DNA of 64,000 nucleotides. Origin: Magnetospirillum sp. 15-1. Lineage in GTDB: Bacteria; Pseudomonadota; Alphaproteobacteria; Rhodospirillales; Magnetospirillaceae. The position numbers and the translations under genes were made by a program. Position 1 is the stretch's first letter. Every line of letters begins with the position of its first letter. Below the pieces are notes generated by a model that worked only from the letters and a program-made list of their open reading frames with translations, did not search any database and was not told where the DNA came from. Where the stretch lies: NCBI RefSeq assembly GCF_900184795.1, contig NZ_FXXN01000028.1, forward strand, positions 466,632-530,631. Direction: 5' to 3'. Positions 48,798 through 58,065 of the stretch are shown one piece after another.

Positions 48798-48856
48798 CAG
48801 CGTATCCGATCCGATTGACGTCGCCGCGAGGGCATTCGCTGGCGCTCAGGGCTTTT

Positions 48857-49522
48857 CTACTCCAGCGCCTGCCGCAGCGCGGCGGCGCTGGCCCAGGGGG
48901 CGAGCACCAGGGCGGCGGCCAGCATGGCCGAGAGAATCAGCAGGTGCGGCTTGGCCGACATGCCCTGCACGGCGGCGTCGATGGCCCCCACCCCGAAGAT
49001 CAGTACCGGCACGTAGAGCGGCAGGATCAAGAGCGACAGCAGCACGCCGCCCCGCCGCGCCCCCAGCACCAAGGCGGCGCCGATGCCGCCGACCAGGGAC
49101 AGCACCGGGGTGCCCAGGGCCATGGCGGCCAGCAGGGTAAGGAAGCCGTCCTCGTGCATGTGCAACAGCACGGCCAGCACGGGCGCCGCGATCATCAGCG
49201 GCAGGCCGGTGGTCAGCCAGTGGGCCAGCATCTTGGCCGCCACCACCACGCCCAGCGGCGCCGGGGTCAGCACCAGCAGTTCCAGCGAACCGTCCTCGTA
49301 ATCGGCCTGGAACAGCCGGTCGAGCGACAGCATGGAGGCCAGCAGGGCGGTAACCATCAGCACGCCGGCCGAGACGCGCTCCAGCACGTTGACTTCCGGC
49401 CCGATGCCGAAGGGGAACAGCACCACGGTCAGCACGAAGAAAGTCACCACCATGACGCTGTCCGAGCCCTGGCGCAGCGCCAGGCGCAGGTCGCGGCGCA
49501 CGACCTCGAGGAAGCGGTTCAT
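48857..49522 (-). CDS. ccmB: Heme exporter ABC membrane subunit CcmB
   Basis: Membrane part of the CcmAB complex that releases holo-CcmE. 221 residues with six membrane segments; family blocks DYEDGSLELLVLTPAPLG and LLILPLYVPVLIFG. The start overlaps the ccmA stop by four bases. The pair faces the end of ccmI. Confidence 0.94.
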   Translation of the reverse strand: MNRFLEVVRRDLRLALRQGSDSVMVVTFFVLTVVLFPFGIGPEVNVLERVSAGVLMVTALLASMLSLDRLFQADYEDGSLELLVLTPAPLGVVVAAKMLAHWLTTGLPLMIAAPVLAVLLHMHEDGFLTLLAAMALGTPVLSLVGGIGAALVLGARRGGVLLSLLILPLYVPVLIFGVGAIDAAVQGMSAKPHLLILSAMLAAALVLAPWASAAALRQALE

Positions 49523-50172
49523 GGCAGTTCCTCCCTGACCGAGAAGCGGTCGAGATGCAGTTCGGCGGCGCCGGGCATGTTGATGTCGGCATGGGTGGAC
49601 AACACCACCATGCCGCCGCCGGCCCGATGTTCGGCCAGCACGTCTTCCAGCACCCTGATGGAAGCCTTGTCGAGCGCCGTGGTGGGCTCGTCCAGCAGCC
49701 ACAGCGGGCTGGGCGCCGCCAGCAGGCGGGCCAGATTGGTGCGGCGCTTCTGCCCGGCCGAGAGCATCTTGCCGGGAATGGTGGCCAGCCGCGCCAGCCC
49801 GAAGCGCGCCAGCGCCGCATCCACGGCGCGGCCGGCACGCTCGGCGTGGGGGTCATGGAGATGGGCCCAGAAGCGCAGGTTCTCGGCCACCGACAGCACC
49901 GGCTTCACCGCGTCGTGATGGCCGAGGTAATGGGTGCGCGCCGCGTGGGCCTCGGGGTCCTCGGCGATCGGCCGGCCGTCCCAGGCCAGCAATCCGTGGG
50001 CCGGCTTCAGCAACCCGGCCAGGACGCGCAGCAGGGACGACTTGCCCGAACCGTTGGGTCCCAGCAGCACCAGGGCGCCGCCCGTCGCCAGGGAGAACCC
50101 CAGCCCGGCGAACACCACGCGCCCGCCGCGCACGCAGGCCAGATCCTTTGCGGAGAAGGTCGAATCGCTCAT
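49519..50172 (-). CDS. ccmA: Heme exporter ABC ATP-binding subunit CcmA
   Basis: ATPase of CcmAB. 217 residues, Walker A GPNGSGKSS, signature LSAGQKRRTNLARLL, Walker B LWLLDEP and H-loop LSTHADI. The ATG at 50172 begins MSDSTFSAKDL as in other CcmA proteins; longer in-frame starts reach into the next gene. ccmAB is thus on the opposite strand to the other ccm genes. Confidence 0.95.
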   Translation of the reverse strand: MSDSTFSAKDLACVRGGRVVFAGLGFSLATGGALVLLGPNGSGKSSLLRVLAGLLKPAHGLLAWDGRPIAEDPEAHAARTHYLGHHDAVKPVLSVAENLRFWAHLHDPHAERAGRAVDAALARFGLARLATIPGKMLSAGQKRRTNLARLLAAPSPLWLLDEPTTALDKASIRVLEDVLAEHRAGGGMVVLSTHADINMPGAAELHLDRFSVREELP

Positions 50173-50271
50173 GGCCCGCACCATGGCAAAAATCGGCGCG
50201 CTTGACGAGGGGCTTGGTGGGAAGGGTGATTGCCCCCTTGCCTTTTCCGGCGGCCGACCGATCATGGGGGC

Positions 50272-53124
50272 ATGAAACTGGTCGGCAGAAAGCTTGCGGG
50301 GCAGGAAATCCGGCGGCGTCACGTGGTGGCGGCGGTGGCGGGGCTTGTGGTCCTCGTCCTGACCCTGGCCTGGGACCTGCTGCCCGATGCCGGGCTGCGC
50401 TGGGGGCTGGCCAAGGCCCTGCGCGGCCTGGGCATGGTCGAGGTCAGCATCGACGACACCGACATCTCGCTGTTCGGCGGCCGCCTGACGGTGCGCAAGG
50501 TGGTGGCCCAGCCGGCGCTGGGCAGCGCGCTGGGCATCCGGGATTTCGACCTGAAATTCCGCTGGAAGCCGCTGCTCGACCGCCGTCTGGTGCTGGACCG
50601 CGTGGCGGTCGAGGGCATCGACATCGAGTTGAAGCGGGAAGACGGCGGCGGCTTCGTCCTCAACGGCCTGCCCCTGACGGTGGCGGCCACGCCGCCCTCG
50701 GCCAAGGACCAGGCTTCACCGCCCTGGGGCATCGACGTGGCGGGGCTTGAGCTGACCAATTCCCGCCTGCGCATCACCGACGGCGACTTCACCGCCAATA
50801 TCGCGGTGGAACGGCTGCTGGTGGAGAACCTCAACAGCCTGGAGCCCGGCCGCGCCGTCGCCTTCACCCTCAAGGGCGGCCTGAACGATGCCGCCATCGC
50901 CCTGTCGGGCACCGTGCATCCCTTCGCCGCCGAACCGTCCTTCGCCGCCGCCCTGCAACTGCAGCGCCTGTCGCTGAGCGATTTCGCCGTGCTGGCCGAG
51001 CGGGCCGGGGTCAAGGGGCTGGGCGGAACGGCGGAGTCCTCCCTCGCCGCCGACGGCGTCCTGCGCCAGGACGGTCTCGACTTCAAGATCACCGGCCGCC
51101 TCGCCCTCGAGGCCCCCGCCCTGACCGCCCCCATCACAGCCAAGGCGACCCGGCTTGAACTTGAACTGGGTCACCTCGCCTGGGACGGCGCCAAGGCGGA
51201 GCTGGCGGCGGGTCTGGTCGCCGAAGCCCTGGCGGTCACCGCGCCGGGCGGCGGCGGCTCGGCCGGCAAGCTGTCCGTCGGAGTGAAGGCGCTGACCTGG
51301 GACGGCAAGCGGCTGGGACTGGAGGGAGGCCGCATCGAGGGCGCCACCCTGGCCGGCAAGGCAGAGGGCGGCGAGGGCGCCGCCGCCGGGCTGACCCTGG
51401 AGGCCGGCCGCTTCGACTGGGACGGACGGAAACTGGGCTGGCAGGGCGGGCTGAAGCTCACCGGCGCCCACATCGCCGTGGCGGGACATGACGCGACCCC
51501 CGAATCCCTGGACTGGTCGGGCCGCTTCGACCTGGACACCGCCGGTCCGGCCGGCAAGGCAGAGGGCAAGCTGGCCCTGGGGCCGCTGCGTCTGACGGTG
51601 GGCGACATCCGTACCGCCCTGCACGCCGCCGAGACCCAGGGGATGATCGAGTTCGGCAAGACGGTGGCCGGTGAATTGCCCAAGGCCCGCATCGAGGGGC
51701 TGGTGGTACAGGATGCCGCCCGCAGGATCGATTGGGCCGCCGTGGACCGGATCGAGGCCGAGACTCTGGCCCTGGGCAAGGACGGTGGCGTTTCCGTCGC
51801 CCGCCTCTCCGCCGATGGGCTGCACGCCATCAGGAAGGACGGCCAGGGCGGCTATCCCTGGCGCATCGAGAGCCGGCGCCTGCGCCTCGATCATGCCGGG
51901 CGCAACGCCGACGGTGACGTGGCGGTGGACGAGGTGCGCGTCGACGGCCTGCTGGCCCGCCTCAACCGCACTCCGGAAGGTCTGGTCGGCTTTACCTTCG
52001 ACGACGGCAAGGACAAGGGCAAGGCGGCCCCCAAGGACGACGACCAGCCCGATATCCGCATCGGAAAACTGGTGGTGGGGGGCGACAGCCGGGTCAACCT
52101 GCGCGACCGCACCATGGCCGAGACGGTACGCCTCGACATCACGCCGCTGGAGCTGTCCATCGGCAAGCTGGACAGCGAATTCCCCGACCGCGACAGCCCG
52201 TTCGAGATCAAGGCCGGTGTGGGACGCGGCGTGGTCACGGCGTCGGGCACGGTGCGCCCCTTCGCCGAAAAGATTTCCGGCCGGGTCGACGGCAAGATCA
52301 CCGCCTTCGAACTGCCGCCGCTGTCGCCCTATTTGGCCGAGGCGCTGGGCGTTCATCTGCAATCGGGGCATTTCGACGGCACGCTGGGCGTCGGCGCCGA
52401 CCAGGGCAAGCTGTCGGGCGCGCTCGACGTGGCGCTGTCCAACCTGTTCATCGCCCCGCCCGATCCCAACGCTCCGGTGGTCCTGAAGGCCGAGATGCCC
52501 ATCGAGACGGTCCTCGACCTGCTGCGCGACGGCGAGGACCGCATCCGCCTGTCGCTGCCCATCCGCGGCGACACCGCCAATCCCGACGTGGACGTCAGCG
52601 ACGCGGTGGCCCAGGCGGTGGCGGGTGCGCTCAAATCCACCGTGCTGACCACCTTGAAGCTGGCCTTCCCGGTGGCGGCGCTGATCGAGCTGGCGGTGGA
52701 TGCCGACGACAGGTCCCATCTGGCCCTGGCACCGCTCGCCTTCGCGCCGGGGACCGATATCCTCAGCGGCGAGCACGAAAAGACCCTGGCGGTGGTGGCC
52801 GAGCTGCTGAACGGCCGTCCCGGCCTCAAACTCACCCTGTGCGGCAAGGCCGACGACAGCGACTGGCCGGTGGTGGCCGCCAGGCGGCGCGCCGCCGACA
52901 AGCCGCTGCTGTCCAAGCTGGAGCAGTTCGTAGGCTTTGAGCGCAGTGCCGAATCCTTCGGCCCGCCCGACCGCAACCTGCTCTCCGCCCTGGCCCAGCG
53001 CCGCACCAACGCCGTCCGCGATTTCCTGGCCGACAAGGAGGGTGTCCAAGCCGACCGGCTGTTCGGCTGCCGCCCCATGGTGGAAGCCACCGGCAAGGGG
53101 CCCAGGGTGGAATTGCTGCTGTAA
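50272..53124 (+). CDS. AsmA-like/DUF748 protein with OmpA-like C-terminal domain
   Basis: 950 residues. One N-terminal membrane helix (about 18-35) is followed by long beta-rich AsmA/DUF748 repeats (ISLFGGRLTVRKV, LDRRLVLDRVAVEGIDIEL, ISGRVDGKITAFELPPLSPYLAEALG). The last about 110 residues (EHEKTLAVVAELLNGRPGL ... ALAQRRTNAVRDFL) look like an OmpA/MotB-type domain. Such proteins are thought to bridge the membranes and move lipids; no neighbour adds evidence. GGGGGC precedes the ATG. Confidence 0.82.
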   Translation: MKLVGRKLAGQEIRRRHVVAAVAGLVVLVLTLAWDLLPDAGLRWGLAKALRGLGMVEVSIDDTDISLFGGRLTVRKVVAQPALGSALGIRDFDLKFRWKPLLDRRLVLDRVAVEGIDIELKREDGGGFVLNGLPLTVAATPPSAKDQASPPWGIDVAGLELTNSRLRITDGDFTANIAVERLLVENLNSLEPGRAVAFTLKGGLNDAAIALSGTVHPFAAEPSFAAALQLQRLSLSDFAVLAERAGVKGLGGTAESSLAADGVLRQDGLDFKITGRLALEAPALTAPITAKATRLELELGHLAWDGAKAELAAGLVAEALAVTAPGGGGSAGKLSVGVKALTWDGKRLGLEGGRIEGATLAGKAEGGEGAAAGLTLEAGRFDWDGRKLGWQGGLKLTGAHIAVAGHDATPESLDWSGRFDLDTAGPAGKAEGKLALGPLRLTVGDIRTALHAAETQGMIEFGKTVAGELPKARIEGLVVQDAARRIDWAAVDRIEAETLALGKDGGVSVARLSADGLHAIRKDGQGGYPWRIESRRLRLDHAGRNADGDVAVDEVRVDGLLARLNRTPEGLVGFTFDDGKDKGKAAPKDDDQPDIRIGKLVVGGDSRVNLRDRTMAETVRLDITPLELSIGKLDSEFPDRDSPFEIKAGVGRGVVTASGTVRPFAEKISGRVDGKITAFELPPLSPYLAEALGVHLQSGHFDGTLGVGADQGKLSGALDVALSNLFIAPPDPNAPVVLKAEMPIETVLDLLRDGEDRIRLSLPIRGDTANPDVDVSDAVAQAVAGALKSTVLTTLKLAFPVAALIELAVDADDRSHLALAPLAFAPGTDILSGEHEKTLAVVAELLNGRPGLKLTLCGKADDSDWPVVAARRRAADKPLLSKLEQFVGFERSAESFGPPDRNLLSALAQRRTNAVRDFLADKEGVQADRLFGCRPMVEATGKGPRVELLL

Positions 53125-53196
53125 GGGGGGTTGTCGCCCGACGCTGTCGACGTCATCTTACCCATGCAGACGCCATATCCATAACGGGTTAGCTTC

Positions 53197-55053
53197 ATGA
53201 AGTTCGACAATCGCCCACCGGAACGAGAGAGGCTGGCGGTAACGCCCGTCTCGGCCGGAAGATTGCCGAGCATCCGCTCGAAACTGGTGCTGCTGGTCAT
53301 GGTCTGCCTGCTGCCCAGCACCCTGGCGGTCGGCCTGCTGATCTATGATTTCTATCACCGCCAGCGCGCCCTGCTGGAACAGAACATGGTCCAGACGGCC
53401 CATGCCCTGTCGCTGGCCGTGGACCGCGAGATCGCCAGCACGGTGGCCACCCTGCAGACCCTGGCGACCTCGCCCCATCTCGCCAACACCGATCTGGCGG
53501 GCTTCTACGAACAGGCCCAGGTGGTCCAGCGCCAGCAGAACGGCGACAACATCGTGCTCAGCGATGCCTCGGCGCAGCAGGTGGTCAACCTCAAGCGCCC
53601 CCTGGGCACGCCATTGCCACGCCACGGGGCGCCGGAACAGATCGAAAAAGTGCTGGCCGCCGGCCGGCCGGCGGTATCGGACCTGTTCATGGGCGGCGTC
53701 ATCCACCGTCCGCTGATCAGCGTCGACGTCCCGGTGTGGAAGAACGGCAAGGCCGTCTACGACATCAGCATGGCGATCCTGCCCGAGCATCTCGGCCACA
53801 TCCTGACCGAACAGCAATTGCCCCCCGGCTGGATCGCCGCCATCTTCGACAGCCGGGGCATCATCATCGCCCGCACCCATCAGCCGGAGAAATTCGTCGG
53901 CCAGAGCGGCACCCCCATCCTGGTGGAGCGCATGCGGCAGTCCAAGGACGGGCTGTCGGAGAACAATACCCTGGAGGGCATCCCCGTCTATGGCGCCTTC
54001 AGCCGCAGCGAGGTGGCCCAGTGGTCGGTGGCGGTGGGCGTGCCCAAGCAGGTGCTGCTGGCCGAACTGCGGGATTCCATCCTGCTGGTCTGCATCTCGA
54101 CGCTGGCACTGACCATCGTCGGCCTGGGACTGGCCTGGATGATCGGCGGCCAGATCCGCCGCTCGGTGCGTTCGCTGATCGAGCCGGCCCTGGCCCTGGG
54201 CTCGGGCGCGGACATCAGCGCGCCGCGCCAGGATATCCGCGAGGTCGAGGAACTGGCCCGCGCCCTGGCCACCGCTTCGGCGCTGCTGCAACGGCGCACT
54301 GCCGAACGCGATCAGGCCCGCCGCAACGAGGCGGAAACCCAGCGGCTGCTGCAGGAACTGATCGACGCCAACGGCGAGTTGCAGCGCTTCGCCCACATCG
54401 CCTCCCATGACCTGCAGGAGCCCCTGCGGACGGTCACCTCCTTCACCCAGTTGCTGGCCCGCCGCCTGGCCGGCCGCCTGGACAGCGAGGCCGACGAGTA
54501 CATGGAGTTCATCGTCGGCGCCGCCAAGCGCATGCACGAGCTGATCAACGGCCTGCTGACCTTCGCCAACGTATCGGGACAGGGCCAGGTGATGGGGCCG
54601 GTTTCCGCCGCCCAGGCCTGCCGGGCCGCCCTGGACAATCTGCACGACAGCATCGTCGGCAGCGGCGCCGAGATCACGGTCGGCGACCTGCCGGTGGTGG
54701 TCGCCACCGAGGTCCAGCTGATGCAGGTGTTCCAGAATCTGATCGGCAACGCCATCAAGTTCCGGCGCCCCGACCGGCCGCCCCGGATCGCGGTCACCGC
54801 CGAGCCGCACCAGGGTCTGTGGCTGTTTTCCGTCGCCGACAACGGTATCGGCGTCGAGAAATCCGAGCAGGACATTTTCCAGATCTTCCGCCGCCTGCAT
54901 ACCTCCGACGCCTATCCGGGCACCGGCGTCGGGCTGGCGGTGTGCAAGCGGATCATTCAGGGCGGCGGCGGAGAAATCTGGCTCGAGCCCAACCCCACGG
55001 GGGGCAGCATCTTCCGCTTCACCGTCCCGGCGCCGTCAGACGAGGCGTCATAG
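53197..55053 (+). CDS. Membrane sensor histidine kinase with extracellular Cache-like domain
   Basis: 618 residues. Membrane segments at about 30-50 and 295-317 bracket a large periplasmic sensor of the Cache type. A helical stretch leads to the phosphoacceptor FAHIASHDLQEPLRTV (His404), of the kind also found in phytochromes, then an ATPase domain with NLIGNAIKF, DNGIGV and GTGVGLAVCKRI. No response regulator follows; the receiver at 60254 is a distant candidate only. The last six bases overlap the convergent GntR gene. Confidence 0.86.
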   Translation: MKFDNRPPERERLAVTPVSAGRLPSIRSKLVLLVMVCLLPSTLAVGLLIYDFYHRQRALLEQNMVQTAHALSLAVDREIASTVATLQTLATSPHLANTDLAGFYEQAQVVQRQQNGDNIVLSDASAQQVVNLKRPLGTPLPRHGAPEQIEKVLAAGRPAVSDLFMGGVIHRPLISVDVPVWKNGKAVYDISMAILPEHLGHILTEQQLPPGWIAAIFDSRGIIIARTHQPEKFVGQSGTPILVERMRQSKDGLSENNTLEGIPVYGAFSRSEVAQWSVAVGVPKQVLLAELRDSILLVCISTLALTIVGLGLAWMIGGQIRRSVRSLIEPALALGSGADISAPRQDIREVEELARALATASALLQRRTAERDQARRNEAETQRLLQELIDANGELQRFAHIASHDLQEPLRTVTSFTQLLARRLAGRLDSEADEYMEFIVGAAKRMHELINGLLTFANVSGQGQVMGPVSAAQACRAALDNLHDSIVGSGAEITVGDLPVVVATEVQLMQVFQNLIGNAIKFRRPDRPPRIAVTAEPHQGLWLFSVADNGIGVEKSEQDIFQIFRRLHTSDAYPGTGVGLAVCKRIIQGGGGEIWLEPNPTGGSIFRFTVPAPSDEAS

Positions 55054-55689
55054 GGCGGCGAGATCGTCGGCGATGCGGCGGATATGGGCGCGGGTTTCCG
55101 CCTCCGCCGTCTCGCCGTCACCATGGGCCACCGCCTCGACCATGCGGGCGTGCTCCTCCACCCGCTGGTCCAGCATGGCGGGGCGGAGATCGGGGCGGAT
55201 GCACATGGCCTTGGTGCGCGCCCACAACCGCTCGATGATCTCCACCATCACCTTGTTGCCCGAGGCCTCGGCCATCATCTTGTGGAAACGGGCCACCTCG
55301 GCGGCGTAATCGTCCAGGGCGCCCCGGGCGATGGTATCGCGCTGGAGGATCACCGAGGCGCGCAGTTCCGCCACCCGCTCGGCCGTCGCCTTCTCGGCGG
55401 CCAGACGGGCGGTGGCGCCTTCCAGCACCTCGCGGGTCGCCAGGATGTCCATCAGCCGCGCCTTGTCGAAGCCGGTGAAGAACACGCCATGACGCGGCCA
55501 CACCTCGACGATGCCGTCGGCTTCCAGGCGGGCGATGGCCTGCCAGACCGGCGAGCGGCTGACGCCCAACTGGCGGGCCAGATCCTCGACGCTGATCTTG
55601 TCGCCGGGCATGAAGCGCTCGCCGGCCAGCAGCATCTCGTGCAGCGCGGTATAGGCCTGCTCGGCCAGATTGGTCTTCTGCAATTTCAT
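55048..55689 (-). CDS. GntR-family transcriptional regulator (FCD type)
   Basis: 213 residues. The N-terminal winged helix (about 8-70) holds KISVEDLARQLGVSRSPVWQAIARL and GIVEVWPRHGVF; the FCD ligand domain follows with the metal-binding type Asp and His residues (ARFHKMM, EEHARMVEAV). It is divergent from the SLC13-type permease, 97 bases away, so probably controls that gene in response to its substrate. The ATG at 55689 has GGAGGAGAG upstream. Confidence 0.9.
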   Translation of the reverse strand: MKLQKTNLAEQAYTALHEMLLAGERFMPGDKISVEDLARQLGVSRSPVWQAIARLEADGIVEVWPRHGVFFTGFDKARLMDILATREVLEGATARLAAEKATAERVAELRASVILQRDTIARGALDDYAAEVARFHKMMAEASGNKVMVEIIERLWARTKAMCIRPDLRPAMLDQRVEEHARMVEAVAHGDGETAEAETRAHIRRIADDLAAL

Positions 55690-55752
55690 GCCGTCAACTC
55701 TCCTCCCCCGCCGAATTGTGCCCAAGCTGGACTCCGGACGCAAACACGAATA

Positions 55753-55763
55753 ACGTATCACGT
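55753..55763. promoter_or_regulatory. ACGT-ATC-ACGT palindrome, candidate GntR operator
   Basis: ACGTATCACGT (55753-55763) lies between the divergent GntR regulator and the permease gene, 24 bases before the permease start. A short palindrome centred here fits an FCD-type GntR site, but a FadR-like consensus is not matched. Confidence 0.45.
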
Positions 55764-55786
55764 AACATGAAACATGAGGTGGCGTG

Positions 55787-57169
55787 ATGAGCCTGTCCCT
55801 GTCCCGTATGCCGCTGCCCCGCATCCTGGCCTGGATCGCCGTCATCGCCGGCGCGGTCATCGTCATTCTCGACCCGCTGCCGGGGACCGAGGGGCGGGTG
55901 CTGGGCCTGTCGGTGGCGTTCATCGGATTGTGGGCCACCGGGGTGATCGCCGAGCCCATCACCGCCGTTTTCTTCTTCACCATGGCCATGCTGCTGAAGG
56001 CGGCGCCGTCATCGGTGGTGTTCGGCGGCTTTCAGTCGGCGGCGCTGTGGCTGGTCTTCGGCGGACTGGTCATGGGGGTGGCGGTGCGCACCACCGGCCT
56101 GGGCGAGCGCCTGGGAGCGCGGCTGAGCCACGCCTTCGGCTCCAGCTATTGGGGCGTCATCACCGGGGTGACCCTGGTGGGCGTCGCCATGGGCTTTCTG
56201 ATGCCGTCCTCCATGGGCCGCGCCATCTTGCTGATGCCCATCGCCGTGGGGCTGGCCGAGCGCTACGGCTTCGAGCCCGGTTCCAACGGCCGCCTGGGGG
56301 TGGTGCTGGCCGCCGCCTTCGGCTGCCACGTCCCCACCTTCTCCATCCTGCCGGCCAATCTGCCCAATCTGGTGCTGGTGGGCGCCTCCGAGACCCTGTG
56401 GCACTACACGCCCAGCTATGGCGCGTATCTGCTGCTGCACTTCCCGGTGCTGGGCTTCCTCAAGACCGCCATCATGATCCCGCTGATCGTCAAGCTGTGG
56501 CCCGACACTCCCAAGCCCGAGATGGCGGGCCGGCCGCTCGGTCCCATGAAGCGCCAGGAAGGACAACTGGCCCTGCTGCTGGCCGCCGCCCTGGTGCTGT
56601 GGGCCACCGATTTCATCCACCACGTCAGCCCGGCCTGGGTCAGCATGGCGGCCGGCGCCCTGCTGCTGCTGCCCGGCATCGGCATGGTGGACCGCAAGGC
56701 CTTCAACGAGCAGATCAATTTCGGCTCCATGTTCTATGTGGCCGGCATCATGGGACTGGGCGCCATCGTGGACCAGTCGGGGCTGGGCGCGCGGCTGGCC
56801 GGGGCCATCCTCGAGGTGCTGCCCCTGGCCCCCGGCCATCAGGCCACCAATTTCACCGCCCTGGCGGTATTGTCCACCGTGGTCAGCGTGGTCACCACCC
56901 TGCCCGGCGCGCCGGCGGTGCTGACCCCCATGGCCGGCCAGATGGCCGAGGCCTCGGGCCTGCCCGTCGAGGCGGTGCTGATGAGTCAGGTGCTGGGCTT
57001 CTCCAACCCCATCCTGCCCTATCAGTCGGCGCCCATGGTGGTTGCCATGCAGTTGGGCGGCGAGCGCCTGGGCCCGGCCCAGAAGCTGTGCCTGTGGCTG
57101 GCCGGCATCACCGTCGTGTTCCTGCTGCCGCTGAACTACCTGTGGTGGCGACTGCTGGGGTGGATCTAG
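55787..57169 (+). CDS. SLC13/DASS-type anion permease
   Basis: 460 residues with about 12 membrane segments. Family features are the repeated halves with the loops IAEPITAVFFFTMAMLL and FLMPSSMGRAILLMPIA, and in the second half TTLPGAPAVLTPMAGQ and SNPILPYQSAPMVVA. Sodium-coupled dicarboxylate or sulfate uptake is the family role; substrate unknown. ATG 55787 follows GAGGTG; GTG 55784 is in frame too. It overlaps the convergent coiled-coil gene by four bases. Confidence 0.85.
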   Translation: MSLSLSRMPLPRILAWIAVIAGAVIVILDPLPGTEGRVLGLSVAFIGLWATGVIAEPITAVFFFTMAMLLKAAPSSVVFGGFQSAALWLVFGGLVMGVAVRTTGLGERLGARLSHAFGSSYWGVITGVTLVGVAMGFLMPSSMGRAILLMPIAVGLAERYGFEPGSNGRLGVVLAAAFGCHVPTFSILPANLPNLVLVGASETLWHYTPSYGAYLLLHFPVLGFLKTAIMIPLIVKLWPDTPKPEMAGRPLGPMKRQEGQLALLLAAALVLWATDFIHHVSPAWVSMAAGALLLLPGIGMVDRKAFNEQINFGSMFYVAGIMGLGAIVDQSGLGARLAGAILEVLPLAPGHQATNFTALAVLSTVVSVVTTLPGAPAVLTPMAGQMAEASGLPVEAVLMSQVLGFSNPILPYQSAPMVVAMQLGGERLGPAQKLCLWLAGITVVFLLPLNYLWWRLLGWI

Positions 57170-57888
57170 AACAGGGCGTACTGGTTGATGGGCTGACCGC
57201 CCTTGCCCCGCCGGGCGACGGTGGCGGCCGCGACGGGCGGCGGAGCGGCCGTCGGACGGCGCGGTGCCGGTTCGGCCCGCATGACGGGGGCCGGGACCGG
57301 CGAAGCCACCGGCGGCAGGGGATGGGTCTGGTCGGCGATACGCTCGTCCAGTTCGCCCTTCAGGGCGGTGGCCACCAGGCCCAGGCGGCGGTTCTCGGCC
57401 TCCAGGCGGTCGGCGCGGCCCTTCAGCGCCTCGAACTGGACGGTCAGGCGTTCCGCCACCTCGATAGCCTGGGCAAGGTCGGCGTGCAGGGCCCGCTCGG
57501 CCGCCTGGGCGGTATCGGCCCGGCGCTTCTCGGCCCCCATGGTCTCGCGCAATTCGTCCAGTTCGGCCTTCAGCCGGATGGCCTGGGCGACATCCTGGGC
57601 GGCCAAGGCCAATCCGCCGGCCGTCGCCGGACCGCCCTGGCGCAGCCTCTCGTTCTCGGAGCGCAGGTGGCGGACCTCGTTGCGCAGGTCGAAGACGGTG
57701 TCTTCCAGATCCTCCATCCGGGTGGCGCTGACCACCGGACCGCCCTCGGCCAGCCTCGAGGCCAGAGCGACGAAGTCCAGTCCGGCGCCCTCCAGCAGCC
57801 GCCCGGCGGTGCGCAGGGCGTGCAGCGCCTCGGCGTCGTTGTCCGACGCGGCCAGGGCCAGCACCTTGGCGAGTCTGTGAACGTCCAT
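57166..57888 (-). CDS. Uncharacterised coiled-coil protein
   Basis: 240 residues. A short N-terminal helical domain (VHRLAKVLALAASDNDAEALHALRTA) is followed by a long coiled coil (about 55-190, including EDTVFDLRNEVRHLRSENERL) and a Pro/Ala-rich tail ending GGQPINQYALF. The N-terminal part matches a small helical repeat seen in some phage and DUF2786-like proteins by memory only. No signal peptide or membrane segment. AGAGG precedes the ATG at 57888. Confidence 0.6.
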   Translation of the reverse strand: MDVHRLAKVLALAASDNDAEALHALRTAGRLLEGAGLDFVALASRLAEGGPVVSATRMEDLEDTVFDLRNEVRHLRSENERLRQGGPATAGGLALAAQDVAQAIRLKAELDELRETMGAEKRRADTAQAAERALHADLAQAIEVAERLTVQFEALKGRADRLEAENRRLGLVATALKGELDERIADQTHPLPPVASPVPAPVMRAEPAPRRPTAAPPPVAAATVARRGKGGQPINQYALF

Positions 57889-57989
57889 GACCTCTTTCCC
57901 CCAAGAATGGGCGATTCTGTCAAAAGCCGAGTCCGGGGGCAAACCATATTTTGTGGGCGAGTTCCGTTCCCGACCACCATGATCGGGGC

Positions 57990-58029
57990 AAAAAAAGGGG
58001 ACGGACGACCCCTTCGGACCATCCGTCCC
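57990..58029 (-). terminator. Rho-independent terminator of the cyanovirin-type gene
   Basis: On the minus strand, GGGACGGA and TCCGTCCC form the 8-bp stem base (58022-58029 with 57998-58005), the inner part can pair further, and a CTTTTTTT run follows at 57990-57997. It lies 37 bases after the stop of the gene at 58066. Confidence 0.9.
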
Positions 58030-58065
58030 GCAGCGCGCCCCCGGGAGGCGGGGACGCATCCAGGA

